Shown: one piece after another, positions 54,726 through 64,000 of the stretch
How the letters are laid out: each line of letters starts with the position of its first letter
Position numbering within the stretch: the first letter of the stretch is position 1
Assembly (NCBI RefSeq): GCF_028768465.1
Contig: NZ_CP118225.1
Span: 992,001 to 1,056,000, forward strand
DNA length: 64,000 bases
From: Rhodopirellula sp. P2
GTDB lineage: Bacteria > Planctomycetota > Planctomycetia > Pirellulales > Pirellulaceae
Reading direction: 5' to 3'
Translations under genes and position numbers: made by a program
The notes under the pieces: generated by a model
What the model saw: the letters and a program-made list of their open reading frames with translations, nothing else
Databases searched by the model: none
Told to the model about the DNA's origin: nothing

Positions 54726-54874
54726 GCAGGCCAATACTGAGCCGGCTAAGCCGGTACGCAGGTGTCTTCGGGTATGTGAGCCGTTTGGCGTGAGCCACGG
54801 TTCCCACGCACAACCGGGGCTAATGCCCAAACGGCTCACATGGTTGTACCCAATCCTTCCTGCCAACCTGCTCA
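54723..54874. repeat. Inverted-repeat element related to the MITE-like unit at 44521
   Basis: Bounded by TGAGCAGG and CCTGCTCA. The core palindrome GTGAGCCGTTTGGCGTGAGCC...GCCCAAACGGCTCAC (54776-54839) and its flanks (GCAGGTGTCTTCGGGTAT, TACCCAATCCTTCCTGC) match the core at 44651-44713 and its flanks. It starts at the stop of the YfhO-like gene. Confidence 0.75.
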
Positions 54875-54891
54875 ATACATTCTGGGGCAGA

Positions 54892-56205
54892 TCACTCTTC
54901 TTCAAAGAACAACTCGTCAGCCGGGTTCCAGCGAATCTTTTGCATCGCTTCGATCGACAATCGACCTTGATTGCGTTGAGGGTCGCAGTGCGGCTGAACC
55001 ACCTCGTGTGGATTTTCCACGAGGTCAAAGAGTTCCCCATCGGAAAGTTGTAAGACAGGGCAGGCGTAGCCTTCGATGGGGCGACGAATCACGTCCGCCC
55101 ACTTTCCATTGGTCAATTCGACACGACTGCCCAAGGGGAACAACGATTTGGTACGCAACAGGGCATGAATGACCTGGGAGTCAAACAGGCCGTAGCGAGC
55201 CTGGTGCAAAATGAATCCCAACGCATCGTGTGGGACCAGAGCTTTGCGGTAAGCGGTTCCGAGGACCAACCGAAGGTAAGTGTCGCAGACGTTCAGAATT
55301 CGCGCGTAGATGTGAATTCGTTTGCCTTCTAAACCAAACGGGTAACCCGAGCCGTCGTATTGTTCGTGGACCTGTTCGATCGCCAGCAATACCGCGTGGG
55401 GAATGTCCGACACTTCGCGAAGACTGTTGGCGGAAACCACCGGGTGTTTGCGGTATTCCCATGTTTCTTGTTGCGAAAAGGGACCGCGGCCAGGCACACT
55501 GAACTCGGGGTTCATGGAGTACAAACCAATGTCATGCAACAGACCGGCCATGCCGATTTCTAAAACCGAGGGACCATCCAGATCAAGTTCGGTTCCAATG
55601 GCCATTGCCAAGACACCCAGCTTCACGCTGCGATCGGTCAATGACATTTCTGTGTTGCAGGCAACCACTTCGCCGATGGTTTGATCATGGTCGTCCACCA
55701 TGGCAGACGCGAACGCACCGGAAAGATCGGACAACGCTTCGACCGTTTGCATCTTTCGCTCGGAAAGTGCCAATCGAATTTCTTCAAACTTGCTGCGTGC
55801 CTGTTGGACGTGGCCTTGCAACGTCCGGCGACGGGTCTGATTGATGGGTTCGTGGTGACGATTGACCAACGCATCTTTCAGAGGCACACCTTTGATCCAC
55901 TTGGCGGGATCTTGCCCAGGATTGTGCCCCGTGTCTCGGCCGCTTTTCGGCTTCGGTTTGACCGCTGCGGTCTTGGAACGGCCGCTCAGTGTGTCGGCTT
56001 CGTCCGCGTTGATCGTCAAATCTTTGATGCCGCGTTCCCGCAGACCATCGATCACTTCGGTTGTGATTCGTGTGCCCGCACCAAGCAGCAAGCGACCGAT
56101 CTCGTCATCGATTGGCGAACGACAAATCTCGCCGACCTGAAGATCGTCCACCGAAACAAGAATTGTGTTCTTGCTCAAATTGATGTTGGGGGATGCGGTG
56201 CTCAT
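54892..56205 (-). CDS. HD-GYP-type protein with altered catalytic residues
   Basis: A 437-residue cytoplasmic protein. The N-terminal ~70 residues are a small beta domain (VDDLQVGEICRSPIDDEIGR) often found before HD-GYP. A Lys/Pro-rich linker follows (80-115). The HD-GYP domain covers about 180-350: LLHDIG with His224-Asp225, KHP with His254, and DGSGYP at 284-289. HD-GYP enzymes degrade cyclic di-GMP. Here the first metal His is absent (DRSVKLG has Asp191), HDIGK is HDIGL, and HHE is VHE, so activity may be reduced or lost. It diverges from the L-2-hydroxyglutarate oxidase-like gene with a 144-base gap. Confidence 0.83.
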   Translation of the reverse strand: MSTASPNINLSKNTILVSVDDLQVGEICRSPIDDEIGRLLLGAGTRITTEVIDGLRERGIKDLTINADEADTLSGRSKTAAVKPKPKSGRDTGHNPGQDPAKWIKGVPLKDALVNRHHEPINQTRRRTLQGHVQQARSKFEEIRLALSERKMQTVEALSDLSGAFASAMVDDHDQTIGEVVACNTEMSLTDRSVKLGVLAMAIGTELDLDGPSVLEIGMAGLLHDIGLYSMNPEFSVPGRGPFSQQETWEYRKHPVVSANSLREVSDIPHAVLLAIEQVHEQYDGSGYPFGLEGKRIHIYARILNVCDTYLRLVLGTAYRKALVPHDALGFILHQARYGLFDSQVIHALLRTKSLFPLGSRVELTNGKWADVIRRPIEGYACPVLQLSDGELFDLVENPHEVVQPHCDPQRNQGRLSIEAMQKIRWNPADELFFEEE

Positions 56206-56349
56206 TTTTGCCCAGTTCGTTGGTTGCTCCTGCGTGGAGTACGATCGAGTGAGCCCTTGTTCAATGCATGCCCGTGCGTGGTAGCTTCACTCGATAAGAA
56301 AACTCTAGGTTTCAAACTGAGCCGAGGAGCAAAACTGTCAGGGATTTTT

Positions 56350-57627
56350 ATGAAACAAACATCCAAGCAGACCTGTGACTTAGCCGTCATTGGAGGAGGG
56401 ATCGTTGGGCTTGCCACTGCCATGACTTGGTTGGAAACCCATCCAGGGCAGGGGGTCACGGTGCTGGAAACAGAATCCCAGGTCGGTCGCCATCAGAGCG
56501 GACACAATTCCGGCGTGATCCATTCAGGCATCTACTATCGACCTGGTAGTGAGAAAGCGTTGTTGTGCCGGGAAGGCAAAACCAAACTCGAAGCGTTTTG
56601 CGAAAAGCACCGCATTCATTGGGAAAAATGCGGAAAAGTTGTCGTCGCAACGGAGTCGACGGAACTCGATTCACTGGAAAGTATCATTGAGCGAGCGACG
56701 CTCAACGGAGTCGATTTTCGACGCATCTCAACGACCGAACTGCGGCATCTCGAACCTGCCGTGGCGGGAGTCGACGCGATTGCCGTGCCCGAGACCGGCA
56801 TCGTGGACTACCGAACGGTATGCAACGCTTATCAGCATTGCATCGAAGAATTGGGAGGTAGTGTTCGGTTGGGTTGTCAGGTGCAACGAATCGCGACGGA
56901 GGAAGGCGGGGTTCGCCTGATCGGTGTTGAAAGAGAGAATCCAAATCACGATCTCGTCGTCCACGCTCGCTCCGCGATTGTCTGCGCTGGCCTTCACAGC
57001 GACACGCTCCTTTCAATAGAAGCCCCTGTCTCGCAAGGGACTGGGGGCCTGGATGTTGCGGCAACCGACGAGGTTCGAATCATCCCCTTTCGCGGCGAAT
57101 ACTACGAATTGCGGCCTGACCGAAGAGGTTTGTGCCGGAATCTGATTTACCCGGTTCCAGATCCCGCGTTTCCCTTTTTAGGCGTGCATTTCACACGGAT
57201 GGTGGATGGAAATGTCGAGTGCGGTCCCAATGCCGTCTTGGCTCTGGCTCGCGAAGGCTACCGTTGGCGTGACATCGATGTTCGATACTTGCAACGAACA
57301 TTGGGGTACAGCGGCTTTCGTCGGTTGATTCAGAAGCATTGGCGAAAGGGCCTCGGCGAAATGAATCGCTCGCTACGAAAATCCGCTTTCGTGACCGCAC
57401 TCCAAAAACTCATTCCGGAACTGCAAGCCTCGGACTTGGTGCCTGCCCGAGCCGGCGTGCGGGCTCAAGCGGTGCGAGCGAACGGTGAGTTGGTCGACGA
57501 TTTCTTGTTTCGATCGACGCCCAACGTCACTCATGTCCTGAACGCTCCCAGTCCGGCGGCGACCGCTTCCTTGGCCATCGCACGCCGAGTGATCGAACAA
57601 CATCAAGACCAGAACCCCAACGCCTGA
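56350..57627 (+). CDS. lhgO: L-2-hydroxyglutarate oxidase (FAD-dependent)
   Basis: A 425-residue FAD enzyme of the DAO family that oxidises L-2-hydroxyglutarate to 2-oxoglutarate, passing electrons to the quinone pool in known LhgO. Seen: an N-terminal Rossmann motif GGGIVGLATA at 15-24, the family signature HQSGHNSGVIHSGIYY, FRGEYYEL, YPVPDPAFPFLGVHFTR, and a C-terminal ARAGVRAQAV with APSPAATASLAI. The true start is ATG 56350; the open frame back to 55681 is antisense to the HD-GYP gene. It converges with the CobW gene 31 bases downstream. Confidence 0.93.
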   Translation: MKQTSKQTCDLAVIGGGIVGLATAMTWLETHPGQGVTVLETESQVGRHQSGHNSGVIHSGIYYRPGSEKALLCREGKTKLEAFCEKHRIHWEKCGKVVVATESTELDSLESIIERATLNGVDFRRISTTELRHLEPAVAGVDAIAVPETGIVDYRTVCNAYQHCIEELGGSVRLGCQVQRIATEEGGVRLIGVERENPNHDLVVHARSAIVCAGLHSDTLLSIEAPVSQGTGGLDVAATDEVRIIPFRGEYYELRPDRRGLCRNLIYPVPDPAFPFLGVHFTRMVDGNVECGPNAVLALAREGYRWRDIDVRYLQRTLGYSGFRRLIQKHWRKGLGEMNRSLRKSAFVTALQKLIPELQASDLVPARAGVRAQAVRANGELVDDFLFRSTPNVTHVLNAPSPAATASLAIARRVIEQHQDQNPNA

Positions 57628-57658
57628 TTCGCGAGTTTGATTCGGGTCGATGGCGGTG

Positions 57659-58765
57659 TCAGCGACTGCGGTAAGTCGGTTCTGGACGACCAGGACGGAA
57701 GCTGTCCAGTTGAGTCGTCTCCGTTTGGGCGTTCAATCGAGAGGCCACCGACTGAACGACTTCTTGCACTTCTTTTGTCAACGCTTCCGGTGCCAGTCGC
57801 ACGCGTGCGTTGATGATCGCTTTCGCGTTGGGTGTGTTCACTCCCGAGGCGATCGACAAAACGGTTTGGGAATCACTGTCGATCAAATTGGCAACGCTGA
57901 CTGGTTCGTTGGCCGCTGGGTCACCACTGCAAAGCACTTTCAGGTGACCAGGTTCCGCACCCAGCGTCAAAAGACGTTGTCGCAAATCCTCAATCAGTCC
58001 CACGCTAAGGTCATCCAGTGCAAACGAATCTTCGCTCTGGAAGTTCACGGTTGCGTTGAGCCAACCGAGCTCTGCTTCGCCGTCCGCGTACACGTCGTAG
58101 TCCACTTCCATCATGGTTTCGCGAGGTGCCGCTTTGCCTTGGAAGGCATCGTACAGGACATCCAGGTTCTCGCCGGTCTTGGCGGATAGTGGGATGACTT
58201 TGCGACCCGGGTACTGTTCGTTCAGTTTTTCCTTGAGCGTCCGCACATCTTCCTCGGACAATTCATCGATGCGATTGAGCAAGATGATTTCGGACTCCTC
58301 GAGTTGCTTGCGGAAGATGTATTCGGCTTTCTCAGAAAAGCCGCCTCCAACACCGGACAAGATTTTCTTGCCATGATTGGGTTTCAATACCACCGCATAC
58401 GGACGATGCACAAACTTCTCACCCAGACGTTCCATCATCGGTGCCGCGATGGTCGCGATCAGGTCAGTGCAGCTTCCGACTGGCTCGGCGAGAATGACGT
58501 CGGGGCGTTGTCGTTTTTCGAACTCTTCCATCGCGTCGGTCAAACCATCGAAGTTGCAGCAGAAGCAAGACCCTGCGACTTCGTTGACTTCCAACCCTTG
58601 GCTCTTCAGCAATTGTGTGTCGACCAAACCGGCGGCTTGATCGTTGGTCACGATGCAAACATGTTTGCCTTCGGATTGCAGCCGTTTTGCCAATCTTGCG
58701 ATGAGCGTGGTTTTGCCGGCTCCCAGGAAACCGCCGATCATGATGAATTCGATGGGCTGGGACAT
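57659..58765 (-). CDS. CobW/COG0523-family G3E GTPase, putative zinc chaperone
   Basis: A 368-residue cytoplasmic GTPase that likely delivers zinc or another metal to client proteins. Walker A GGFLGAGKTT (12-21), the CxCC metal motif SCFCCNF (about 67-71), LAEPVGSC, and guanine-recognition NRIDE are present. The C-terminal domain is the usual CobW_C-like region. It lies 141 bases downstream of an ArsR-type regulator gene on the same strand, with a 24-base inverted repeat between, so it is probably repressed by that regulator when metal is plentiful. The metal is not proven. Confidence 0.9.
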   Translation of the reverse strand: MSQPIEFIMIGGFLGAGKTTLIARLAKRLQSEGKHVCIVTNDQAAGLVDTQLLKSQGLEVNEVAGSCFCCNFDGLTDAMEEFEKRQRPDVILAEPVGSCTDLIATIAAPMMERLGEKFVHRPYAVVLKPNHGKKILSGVGGGFSEKAEYIFRKQLEESEIILLNRIDELSEEDVRTLKEKLNEQYPGRKVIPLSAKTGENLDVLYDAFQGKAAPRETMMEVDYDVYADGEAELGWLNATVNFQSEDSFALDDLSVGLIEDLRQRLLTLGAEPGHLKVLCSGDPAANEPVSVANLIDSDSQTVLSIASGVNTPNAKAIINARVRLAPEALTKEVQEVVQSVASRLNAQTETTQLDSFRPGRPEPTYRSR

Positions 58766-58833
58766 CCGGGAGTCTCATTGGTTGGTGGCGGGAACTGACT
58801 GAGCGCACAATCGATGGCGAGCCTGTGAATCAA

Positions 58834-58857
58834 ACATTCTGACGATTGTTAGAATGT
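58834..58857. promoter_or_regulatory. Inverted repeat, likely ArsR operator for the CobW gene
   Basis: ACATTCT (58834-58840) and AGAATGT (58851-58857) separated by 10 bases, lying 69 bases upstream of the CobW-type start. ArsR-family proteins bind imperfect AT-rich palindromes of this size; binding here is inferred. Confidence 0.6.
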
Positions 58858-58906
58858 CAGTCAATCATCCGCCAGCCAGTGCTGGGAAGCTGGGCCGGTG
58901 TTCGAT

Positions 58907-59239
58907 TCACGATGGGTTCATCGGGCCCATGTCGAGTTGGCAGCATCCGAGGTTCAATGCGGATTGCTTTGCCTTTCCACGACCGGCGAGCAGACCGTCT
59001 TTCAGTGAGTAAAAGATGAATTTGCCTTCCCGCTGCGTCTGCACCAAATCGGCGTGAAAGAGGACTCGCAAATGGTGCGAGACGGTACCGATTTCTTGTT
59101 CGACCAAGATCGAGAGGTCGGAAACGCTCAGTGGACCGGTCTGCAATGCTCGCACGATTTGCAGTCGCAAGGGGTCGCCGAGTGCCTTCAGATAGACCGC
59201 ACACTGCGATTCATTCAGTTCGGAGGAGGGGGTGGTCAT
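58907..59239 (-). CDS. ArsR-family winged-helix regulator
   Basis: A 110-residue DNA-binding protein: LKALGDPLRLQIVRALQ, SVSDLSILVEQEIGTVSHHL as helix-turn-helix, and REGKFIFYSLKDGLL as the wing. The usual ELCVCD metal motif of ArsR/SmtB is missing (SVSDLS instead); a C-terminal LNLGCCQLD holds a Cys pair that could be the sensor site. It is upstream of a CobW-type GTPase with a palindrome between, so metal-responsive control is likely. The start ATG 59239 fits the family; an earlier ATG at 59275 is possible. Confidence 0.88.
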   Translation of the reverse strand: MTTPSSELNESQCAVYLKALGDPLRLQIVRALQTGPLSVSDLSILVEQEIGTVSHHLRVLFHADLVQTQREGKFIFYSLKDGLLAGRGKAKQSALNLGCCQLDMGPMNPS

Positions 59240-59380
59240 GGCTGGATTGTAGAGAAAAATGTCACTCGTGATCACTGCTCACCACGAGATTGCTGAGACG
59301 GGAGTTCCTGAAAACGACCGCCCGGGTGGTGGCGATCGCCCGTTCATGGCAATCGTGGACCGGTGAACTAGAGTACGTTC

Positions 59381-60772
59381 ATGTCCCTTCTGGAAGCAGC
59401 GTCGCCCTTGGAAGCATCCGTCGACCAAGACTTCGACGAACACGTGGAACAGCCAACGCCATCACCGGATTCTCAACGCGGTGTTTTGGAAGGACTGTTT
59501 GCGCTGGTGTGCCCGCTGCTGTTGATCCTCGCCGTCGCACTCAATCCGCTGGATCAATCCGACTCGACTCCGGCTGGATCGGCGGGCGCTGGTTTGACGA
59601 TGGAGGTGGCGATGAAGCTGCTTCTGTCCGGGGCGGTAGGTTTGGTTGCTGTGCTGGGGTGGATGCTGTGCCCGTCGGTTCGTCAGCGTCTCACAAAATT
59701 CCCTGGTTGGATTTTGGTGGCTCTGGGCGGAATCTTTTTGGTGACCAGTGCCGCGGCCTTTGGTCCCGCCGCAACGGTGTCACGCGCCGCCGCGATGATC
59801 AGTTGCCTTTCCATCGTGTTCATCGCCGTGACGTTGCAGTTTTTATCTCTGCGTCAGACGCTTCAATGCGTGCTGATTGGATTGGTCCTGCACTTGGTGG
59901 TGGCGTGGTGCCTGTACCTTGGTGGCGGTGAGACGGCGGTCTACCAAGAAGAGCTTGCCCAGTCTCTGATCATCGAACGCATGGGCAGCACGGCGCATCC
60001 CAACTCACTCGGTCGCATCGGCGCGCTAGCGATCTTGGTTTGTCTGGGACTTTGGCGAACAAGAAACCGTCCGCTCACACCCGTCATGATCGCGATGATG
60101 GGATTCGTTTTCGCGATCTCCACCGCGACGATGTTTGAATCGATGAGTCGCACAGCGGCCCTCTCGTGTGCGGCAGCCGTCTTGGCCGTGATGATCGATC
60201 GGTTGGTCAATCGTCGCGGGTTGGCGCTCGGCCTGTGTGGCGTGATGGGAGTTTGTTTGTTGATGCTGGCGATTGGTTTGATGTCGGAAGGTTCCGACGT
60301 GGGCAGCCGAGTGGTCGCCGTTGGCACCAAGACCGGGGACATCGAAGAACTCACGTCCGCAACGGGACGCACGGACATCTGGGCGGAAGCGATTCGCTAC
60401 ATCGCTCAACGACCGCTGACCGGATGGGGACTGAATAGCGCGCCGTTGTTGCTGGAAGACTTTTCGCATCACACGCACAACTTGTTGCTGCACGTGATTT
60501 TTTCGGCGGGCATTTTGGCTGGGATTTGTGTCGCTGTGCTCCTCGGATGGACGGTGTACCACGCGGTGACGGTGGTCGATCCAATGTTTCGTGGAATCGC
60601 GGCCTACATCTGTGTCTCGGGTTTGTTTGAAGACACCGCGTTTGAAACGTTTCCGTTTGCATCGACCTTGTTGTGGTTGTTGGTGTTGCTGGCAGCATCG
60701 GTCGAGACGCCTCGGTCGGATGGGCCCGACGAGGCAACGCTGGAGCATTTGGCCAGCGATCTCAGGCAATGA
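59381..60772 (+). CDS. O-antigen ligase / polymerase-like membrane protein
   Basis: A 463-residue polytopic inner-membrane protein. The first ~35 residues are acidic and soluble, then about 11-12 helices. The Wzy_C/ligase-type outside loop is at about 320-370: [26 protein letters not shown] and [18 protein letters not shown], with Arg and His typical of these glycan ligases. It should join or polymerise undecaprenyl-linked glycans at the periplasmic face. No glycosyltransferase cluster is adjacent. Its last 11 bases overlap the 3' end of the converging DUF1501 gene. Confidence 0.83.
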   Translation: MSLLEAASPLEASVDQDFDEHVEQPTPSPDSQRGVLEGLFALVCPLLLILAVALNPLDQSDSTPAGSAGAGLTMEVAMKLLLSGAVGLVAVLGWMLCPSVRQRLTKFPGWILVALGGIFLVTSAAAFGPAATVSRAAAMISCLSIVFIAVTLQFLSLRQTLQCVLIGLVLHLVVAWCLYLGGGETAVYQEELAQSLIIERMGSTAHPNSLGRIGALAILVCLGLWRTRNRPLTPVMIAMMGFVFAISTATMFESMSRTAALSCAAAVLAVMIDRLVNRRGLALGLCGVMGVCLLMLAIGLMSEGSDVGSRVVAVGTKTGDIEELTSATGRTDIWAEAIRYIAQRPLTGWGLNSAPLLLEDFSHHTHNLLLHVIFSAGILAGICVAVLLGWTVYHAVTVVDPMFRGIAAYICVSGLFEDTAFETFPFASTLLWLLVLLAASVETPRSDGPDEATLEHLASDLRQ

Positions 60773-62252
60773 GGTCTCGAATGACGTGGGCTTCTTCGAC
60801 GCCGGTGAGTCGTTGGCTGAGGCCTCGGAATTTGAAGGTGAACCGTTCGTGGTCGATTCCCAACAGGTTCAAAACGGTCGCATTCAGATCGCGAATGTGG
60901 ACGGGGTTCTCGACGATGTTGTACGAAAACTCATCCGTCGTGCCGTAGTCAAAACCGGCTTTCACGCCGCCGCCGGCCATCCAAGTTGTGAAGCAACGAC
61001 CGTGGTGGTCACGACCTGAACTGGGGTTTTCAAGTTGGCCTTGGCTGTAGACTGTGCGGCCAAACTCGCCGCCCCAGATCACCAGCGTGTCATCGAGCAT
61101 TCCCAAACGTTTGAGGTCCTGGACCAACGCTGCCGAGGCTTGATCGACATCTTTGCATTGCCGCGGCAATTGGTTGCGAATCGAGATGTGTTGATCCCAA
61201 CCGCGATGGAACAGTTGAATGAATCGGACCCCACGTTCCGCCATGCGTCGTGCGAGCAAGCAGTTCGCGGCATACGAACCGGGACGCCGGGCGTCTTCAC
61301 CGTAAAGCTCAAAGGTGGATTCTGGTTCGTCAGAAACGTCGGTCAGCTCAGGCACCGACGTCTGCATGCGGTAAGCCATTTCGTAGGCCTCCATGCGAGC
61401 CAGCGTTTCGGGGTCGCCCGTGGCTTCCGAGTGCATTTGGTTCATTCGCCCGAGCGTGTTCAAGAGCTCCCGACGAGAGTCTCGCGAAACGCCGTCGGGG
61501 TTCTTGAGGTAGAGCACCGGGTTCGCGCCCGGACGAAGCATCACACCTTGATGGCTGGAGGGCAGGTACCCGCTGCCCCACAATCGTGAAAACAGGGGTT
61601 GGCCGGGGTTCTTCCCGCTGCCCTGGCTGAGCAACACCATGTAGGCGGGGAAGTCTTCGTTCTCCGATCCCAAACCATAACTCAGCCAGGCTCCCATCGA
61701 GGCATGCCCCATCTGCTGTGATCCCGTGTTGATGTAGGTCACGGCGGGGTCATGGTTGATCGCTTCGGTCCACATCGAACGAACGATCGAGATGTCGTCG
61801 GTGATCTCTTGCAGGTGGGGCAACAGATTGCCCACCCAGGTCCCGCGCTCGCCGCATCGCTTGCCGCCCCACAATGGTTGGACGACTGGGAAGCGACTTT
61901 GTCGTGATGTCATCCCGGTCAGTCGTTGGCCACCACGAATGGAATCTGGCAAATCGGTGCCGTGCAGTTGTTCCAGTTCCTCTTTGTGATCGAACAAATC
62001 AATGTGGCTTGGGCCGCCAGACTGGAACAGGTAGATGACCCGTTTGGCTTTGGGGGCAAAGTGGGGCAAACCGGAGGTGAGATCGGTTTGAATCTGGCCG
62101 CCGGAAGAAGCCGCATGAGGATTGGCTTCGGATGCCAACAGATTTCCGAGTGCCATTGCACCGAGGCCCGCCGCGGAGCCGCCGAACAGCGACCGGCGAG
62201 TCATCATTTGCGATTGTCGCAATCCGAGTTCGTGAATCAAAGATTGGTTCAT
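60762..62252 (-). CDS. DUF1501 protein paired with the DUF1553 gene at the window end
   Basis: A 496-residue exported DUF1501 protein. A Tat-like signal ([20 protein letters not shown]) follows an N-terminal leader, [16 protein letters not shown]. Metal motifs: [19 protein letters not shown] near the start and [14 protein letters not shown] followed by [17 protein letters not shown] near the end. It is closest in motif style to the proteins at 36820 and 47871. It starts 66 bases after the DUF1553 stop on the same strand, so they are probably one operon. Its end overlaps the O-antigen ligase-like gene by 11 bases. Confidence 0.92.
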   Translation of the reverse strand: MNQSLIHELGLRQSQMMTRRSLFGGSAAGLGAMALGNLLASEANPHAASSGGQIQTDLTSGLPHFAPKAKRVIYLFQSGGPSHIDLFDHKEELEQLHGTDLPDSIRGGQRLTGMTSRQSRFPVVQPLWGGKRCGERGTWVGNLLPHLQEITDDISIVRSMWTEAINHDPAVTYINTGSQQMGHASMGAWLSYGLGSENEDFPAYMVLLSQGSGKNPGQPLFSRLWGSGYLPSSHQGVMLRPGANPVLYLKNPDGVSRDSRRELLNTLGRMNQMHSEATGDPETLARMEAYEMAYRMQTSVPELTDVSDEPESTFELYGEDARRPGSYAANCLLARRMAERGVRFIQLFHRGWDQHISIRNQLPRQCKDVDQASAALVQDLKRLGMLDDTLVIWGGEFGRTVYSQGQLENPSSGRDHHGRCFTTWMAGGGVKAGFDYGTTDEFSYNIVENPVHIRDLNATVLNLLGIDHERFTFKFRGLSQRLTGVEEAHVIRDLIA

Positions 62253-62318
62253 GGGAAGATGCGTTTCGAGGTGGTGTGCGTTGGATCGATGAATGGGTTG
62301 GAGTCCTGAACGACTTGG

Positions 62319-64000
62319 TCAAAGTCGAGTCAGTGTTTCGCTTAGGTTCAGCAGCAACGTTGCGACTTGCATCCAGGCCGCGTGCTCGGCGGGTTCCAGT
62401 GTTTCCGAGCCAGGTGATTCGCCTACCGAGACAGCCGCCAAAGCATCCTGGGGTGATTGAGCGAAGCGTTCCCGTTCGGTTTCCAACAGCGACAGCACGG
62501 CTTCGCGTTCTTCCTCGGTGGGCGTTCGACCGACGACCATGGTGAAAGCCTGATCGATTCGTTCCGCGTCCGTGATCGAAGACCCACTCCGTCCCGGCTC
62601 ATCCAGATCGGGCTCACTCAACCAACGTGCGGCCAACACTCGGGCGGCTTCGGCGAACTGGGGATCGTTCAATGTCACCAAGGCTTGGATGGGAGTGTTG
62701 GTCACCCCGCGGTCCATCGTGCACAGTTCACGGCTGGGGGCATCGAAGGCGGCCATCGCAGGATGCGGGCTGGTTCGTTTGACAAACGTGTACAGGCTGC
62801 GTCGATACAGCTTCTCACCGTGGTCTTGCACGAAGACTTGTTTGGTCGCGGGCGTGCTACCGAAGTGGCTGACTTCTTTCCAAAGGGCCGGTGGTTGGTA
62901 CGGTTGCAAACTGGGGCCGCCAACACGCGGCACCAACAGATCGCTGACCGCGAGAGCTTGATCGCGAATGAATTCGGCTGGTAGACGGAACCGAGGCCCG
63001 CGTGCAAGCAAACGATTCTTGGGATCGAGTTCGATTTGTTCTGGTGTGGCCGAGGACTGTTGACGATAGGTCGCACTGCTCACCATTTTGCGGATCAGTT
63101 GTTGTTGATTCCAACCGCTTTCAATGAAATGCGTCGCCAGATAATCCAACAGTTCCGGATGGCTGGGGTATTCGCCTTGCGATCCAAAGTCGGCTGATGT
63201 TGCTACCAATCCCGTGCCGAAGAACAGCGACCAAATGCGATTGACCGCCACGCGTGATGTCAACGGATGCTGGGGATCAGTCAACCACCGGGCCAAGTCC
63301 AATCGGTTGGCCTTCTCCTGGGAGAGTTCTGAATCAGCAAGTTCTGGCAACACCTTGGGAGTGGTTGGGAAAACCCGATCGGTGGGCGAGTCATATTGGC
63401 CGCGGTCGAGCACAAATGTCTCGCGAGGTTTCGCGGCGGTGTTCATCACCATGGTTGAGAACGTGCCGGTCAACACCTCGCGACGTTCCTCCAGGTTGCT
63501 GATGCGAATTCGCAAAGGTTGGAGCTGATCGCTGGATTCGCGAAAAGTTTCCAGCACACGTTGCCGGGTTGGCTCGTCCCATTCGCTCGGCGAGGTTTGA
63601 ATCATTTGGGCGAGCGAAACATCCCAGCGGCTGTCGGTGTCATTGCCAGTGAAGGGTTGGATTTGCCACTTGTACGGCGTCGAGTTGCGTTGCCCAAACA
63701 CCACCAACACGCTGACAAAAGGAGTCACCTTGGGATCAATGGGTTGATCGAATGTCAGGGTCAGATGTTGTTCGGAGTGACCTTCGGCGGGTTGCCACCA
63801 TCGTTCGTTGCTTTCTTCGCGAATCGATCCCGCCGCATGCCCTTCCGCTTGACTGCTGGCAGTGATTTTTTGAAACGCCAATTGCCGGTGGTAATCGACT
63901 TGGTCAGCAGGTTGTTCGGTGGCGGAGACCAGAATCGTCGCGACTTTGGGAACCGCATCCGGGAAGGGTGTCAGCACCAGCGGCGGATCGCTTTTCGTTT
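62319..64000 (-). CDS. DUF1553 protein, C-terminal part (5' end beyond window)
   Basis: At least 560 residues are visible; the frame stays open to the window edge, reading SDPPLVLTPFPD before the first possible internal GTG at 63977. The DUF1553 domain fills most of it (LARWLTDPQHPLTSRVAVNR, FFGTGLVATSADFGSQGEYP, IRKMVSSATYRQQSS). The upstream heme and DUF1549 parts are expected outside the window. A beta-rich stretch (about 20-130 of the visible part) may be a discoidin-like domain. It is paired with the DUF1501 gene at 60762. Confidence 0.88.
   Translation of the reverse strand, partial: TKSDPPLVLTPFPDAVPKVATILVSATEQPADQVDYHRQLAFQKITASSQAEGHAAGSIREESNERWWQPAEGHSEQHLTLTFDQPIDPKVTPFVSVLVVFGQRNSTPYKWQIQPFTGNDTDSRWDVSLAQMIQTSPSEWDEPTRQRVLETFRESSDQLQPLRIRISNLEERREVLTGTFSTMVMNTAAKPRETFVLDRGQYDSPTDRVFPTTPKVLPELADSELSQEKANRLDLARWLTDPQHPLTSRVAVNRIWSLFFGTGLVATSADFGSQGEYPSHPELLDYLATHFIESGWNQQQLIRKMVSSATYRQQSSATPEQIELDPKNRLLARGPRFRLPAEFIRDQALAVSDLLVPRVGGPSLQPYQPPALWKEVSHFGSTPATKQVFVQDHGEKLYRRSLYTFVKRTSPHPAMAAFDAPSRELCTMDRGVTNTPIQALVTLNDPQFAEAARVLAARWLSEPDLDEPGRSGSSITDAERIDQAFTMVVGRTPTEEEREAVLSLLETERERFAQSPQDALAAVSVGESPGSETLEPAEHAAWMQVATLLLNLSETLTRL

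Noticed and set aside
55681-56349. In-frame 5' extension of the L-2-hydroxyglutarate oxidase gene
   Set aside because: Antisense to the HD-GYP gene; the FAD-binding motif begins right after ATG 56350.

Overview
The window looks like chromosomal DNA of a marine planctomycete of the Rhodopirellula/Pirellulaceae type. The grounds are established family knowledge plus what I read: three DUF1559 proteins with pilin-like N-termini, four DUF1501 proteins, four proteins of the PSCyt1/DUF1549/DUF1553 set, two secreted sulfatases, an ECF sigma factor with a FecR-type partner, a eukaryote-like Ser/Thr kinase, and many short palindromic intergenic repeats. No rRNA, tRNA, CRISPR array, transposase or prophage gene was seen. 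Both ends cut genes: the kinase at base 1 and a DUF1553 gene at base 64000.

Layout. 1-12.0 kb: a kinase fused to a TAXI-type ligand-binding domain; two nearly identical DUF1559 genes flanking a small lipoprotein gene and a membrane glycosyltransferase-TPR gene; then a minus-strand operon of two sulfatases and a seven-heme cytochrome. 12.4-17.4 kb: minus-strand housekeeping genes hisF, purH and trpC, and dnaN coupled to a DUF721/DciA-like gene. 17.4-17.9 kb: a gap with two perfect DnaA boxes in a 20-bp inverted repeat, a candidate replication origin or dnaN control region. 17.9-31 kb: cutA, a Kelch/DUF4198-like operon, a divergent FAH-hydrolase/sugar-isomerase pair, hemQ, a His-rich secreted protein, an ABC exporter and an S46 peptidase.

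31.3-41.9 kb: a compact five-gene operon with every junction overlapping: ECF sigma factor, FecR-like membrane regulator, heme/DUF1549/DUF1553/LamG protein, DUF1501 protein, LamG/heme/DUF1549/DUF1553 protein. It reads as a self-regulated surface system for an unknown polymer and is the best candidate here for an undescribed system. It is followed by a lone DUF1501 gene with a DapA-family aldolase gene, a discoidin-bearing DUF1553 gene paired with DUF1501 (44.9-49.3 kb), and a further DUF1501/DUF1553 pair at 60.8-64 kb.

49.3-60.8 kb: an anti-sigma-like membrane protein, a methyltransferase, a PEGA lipoprotein, a YfhO-like membrane protein, a divergent HD-GYP protein, an L-2-hydroxyglutarate oxidase-like enzyme, an ArsR regulator with a CobW-type GTPase and a likely operator between them, and an O-antigen ligase-like protein. 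Non-coding repeats recur: a 68-bp palindrome in three copies, two larger inverted-repeat elements with related cores, a 31-bp tandem repeat, and several GC-rich hairpins.
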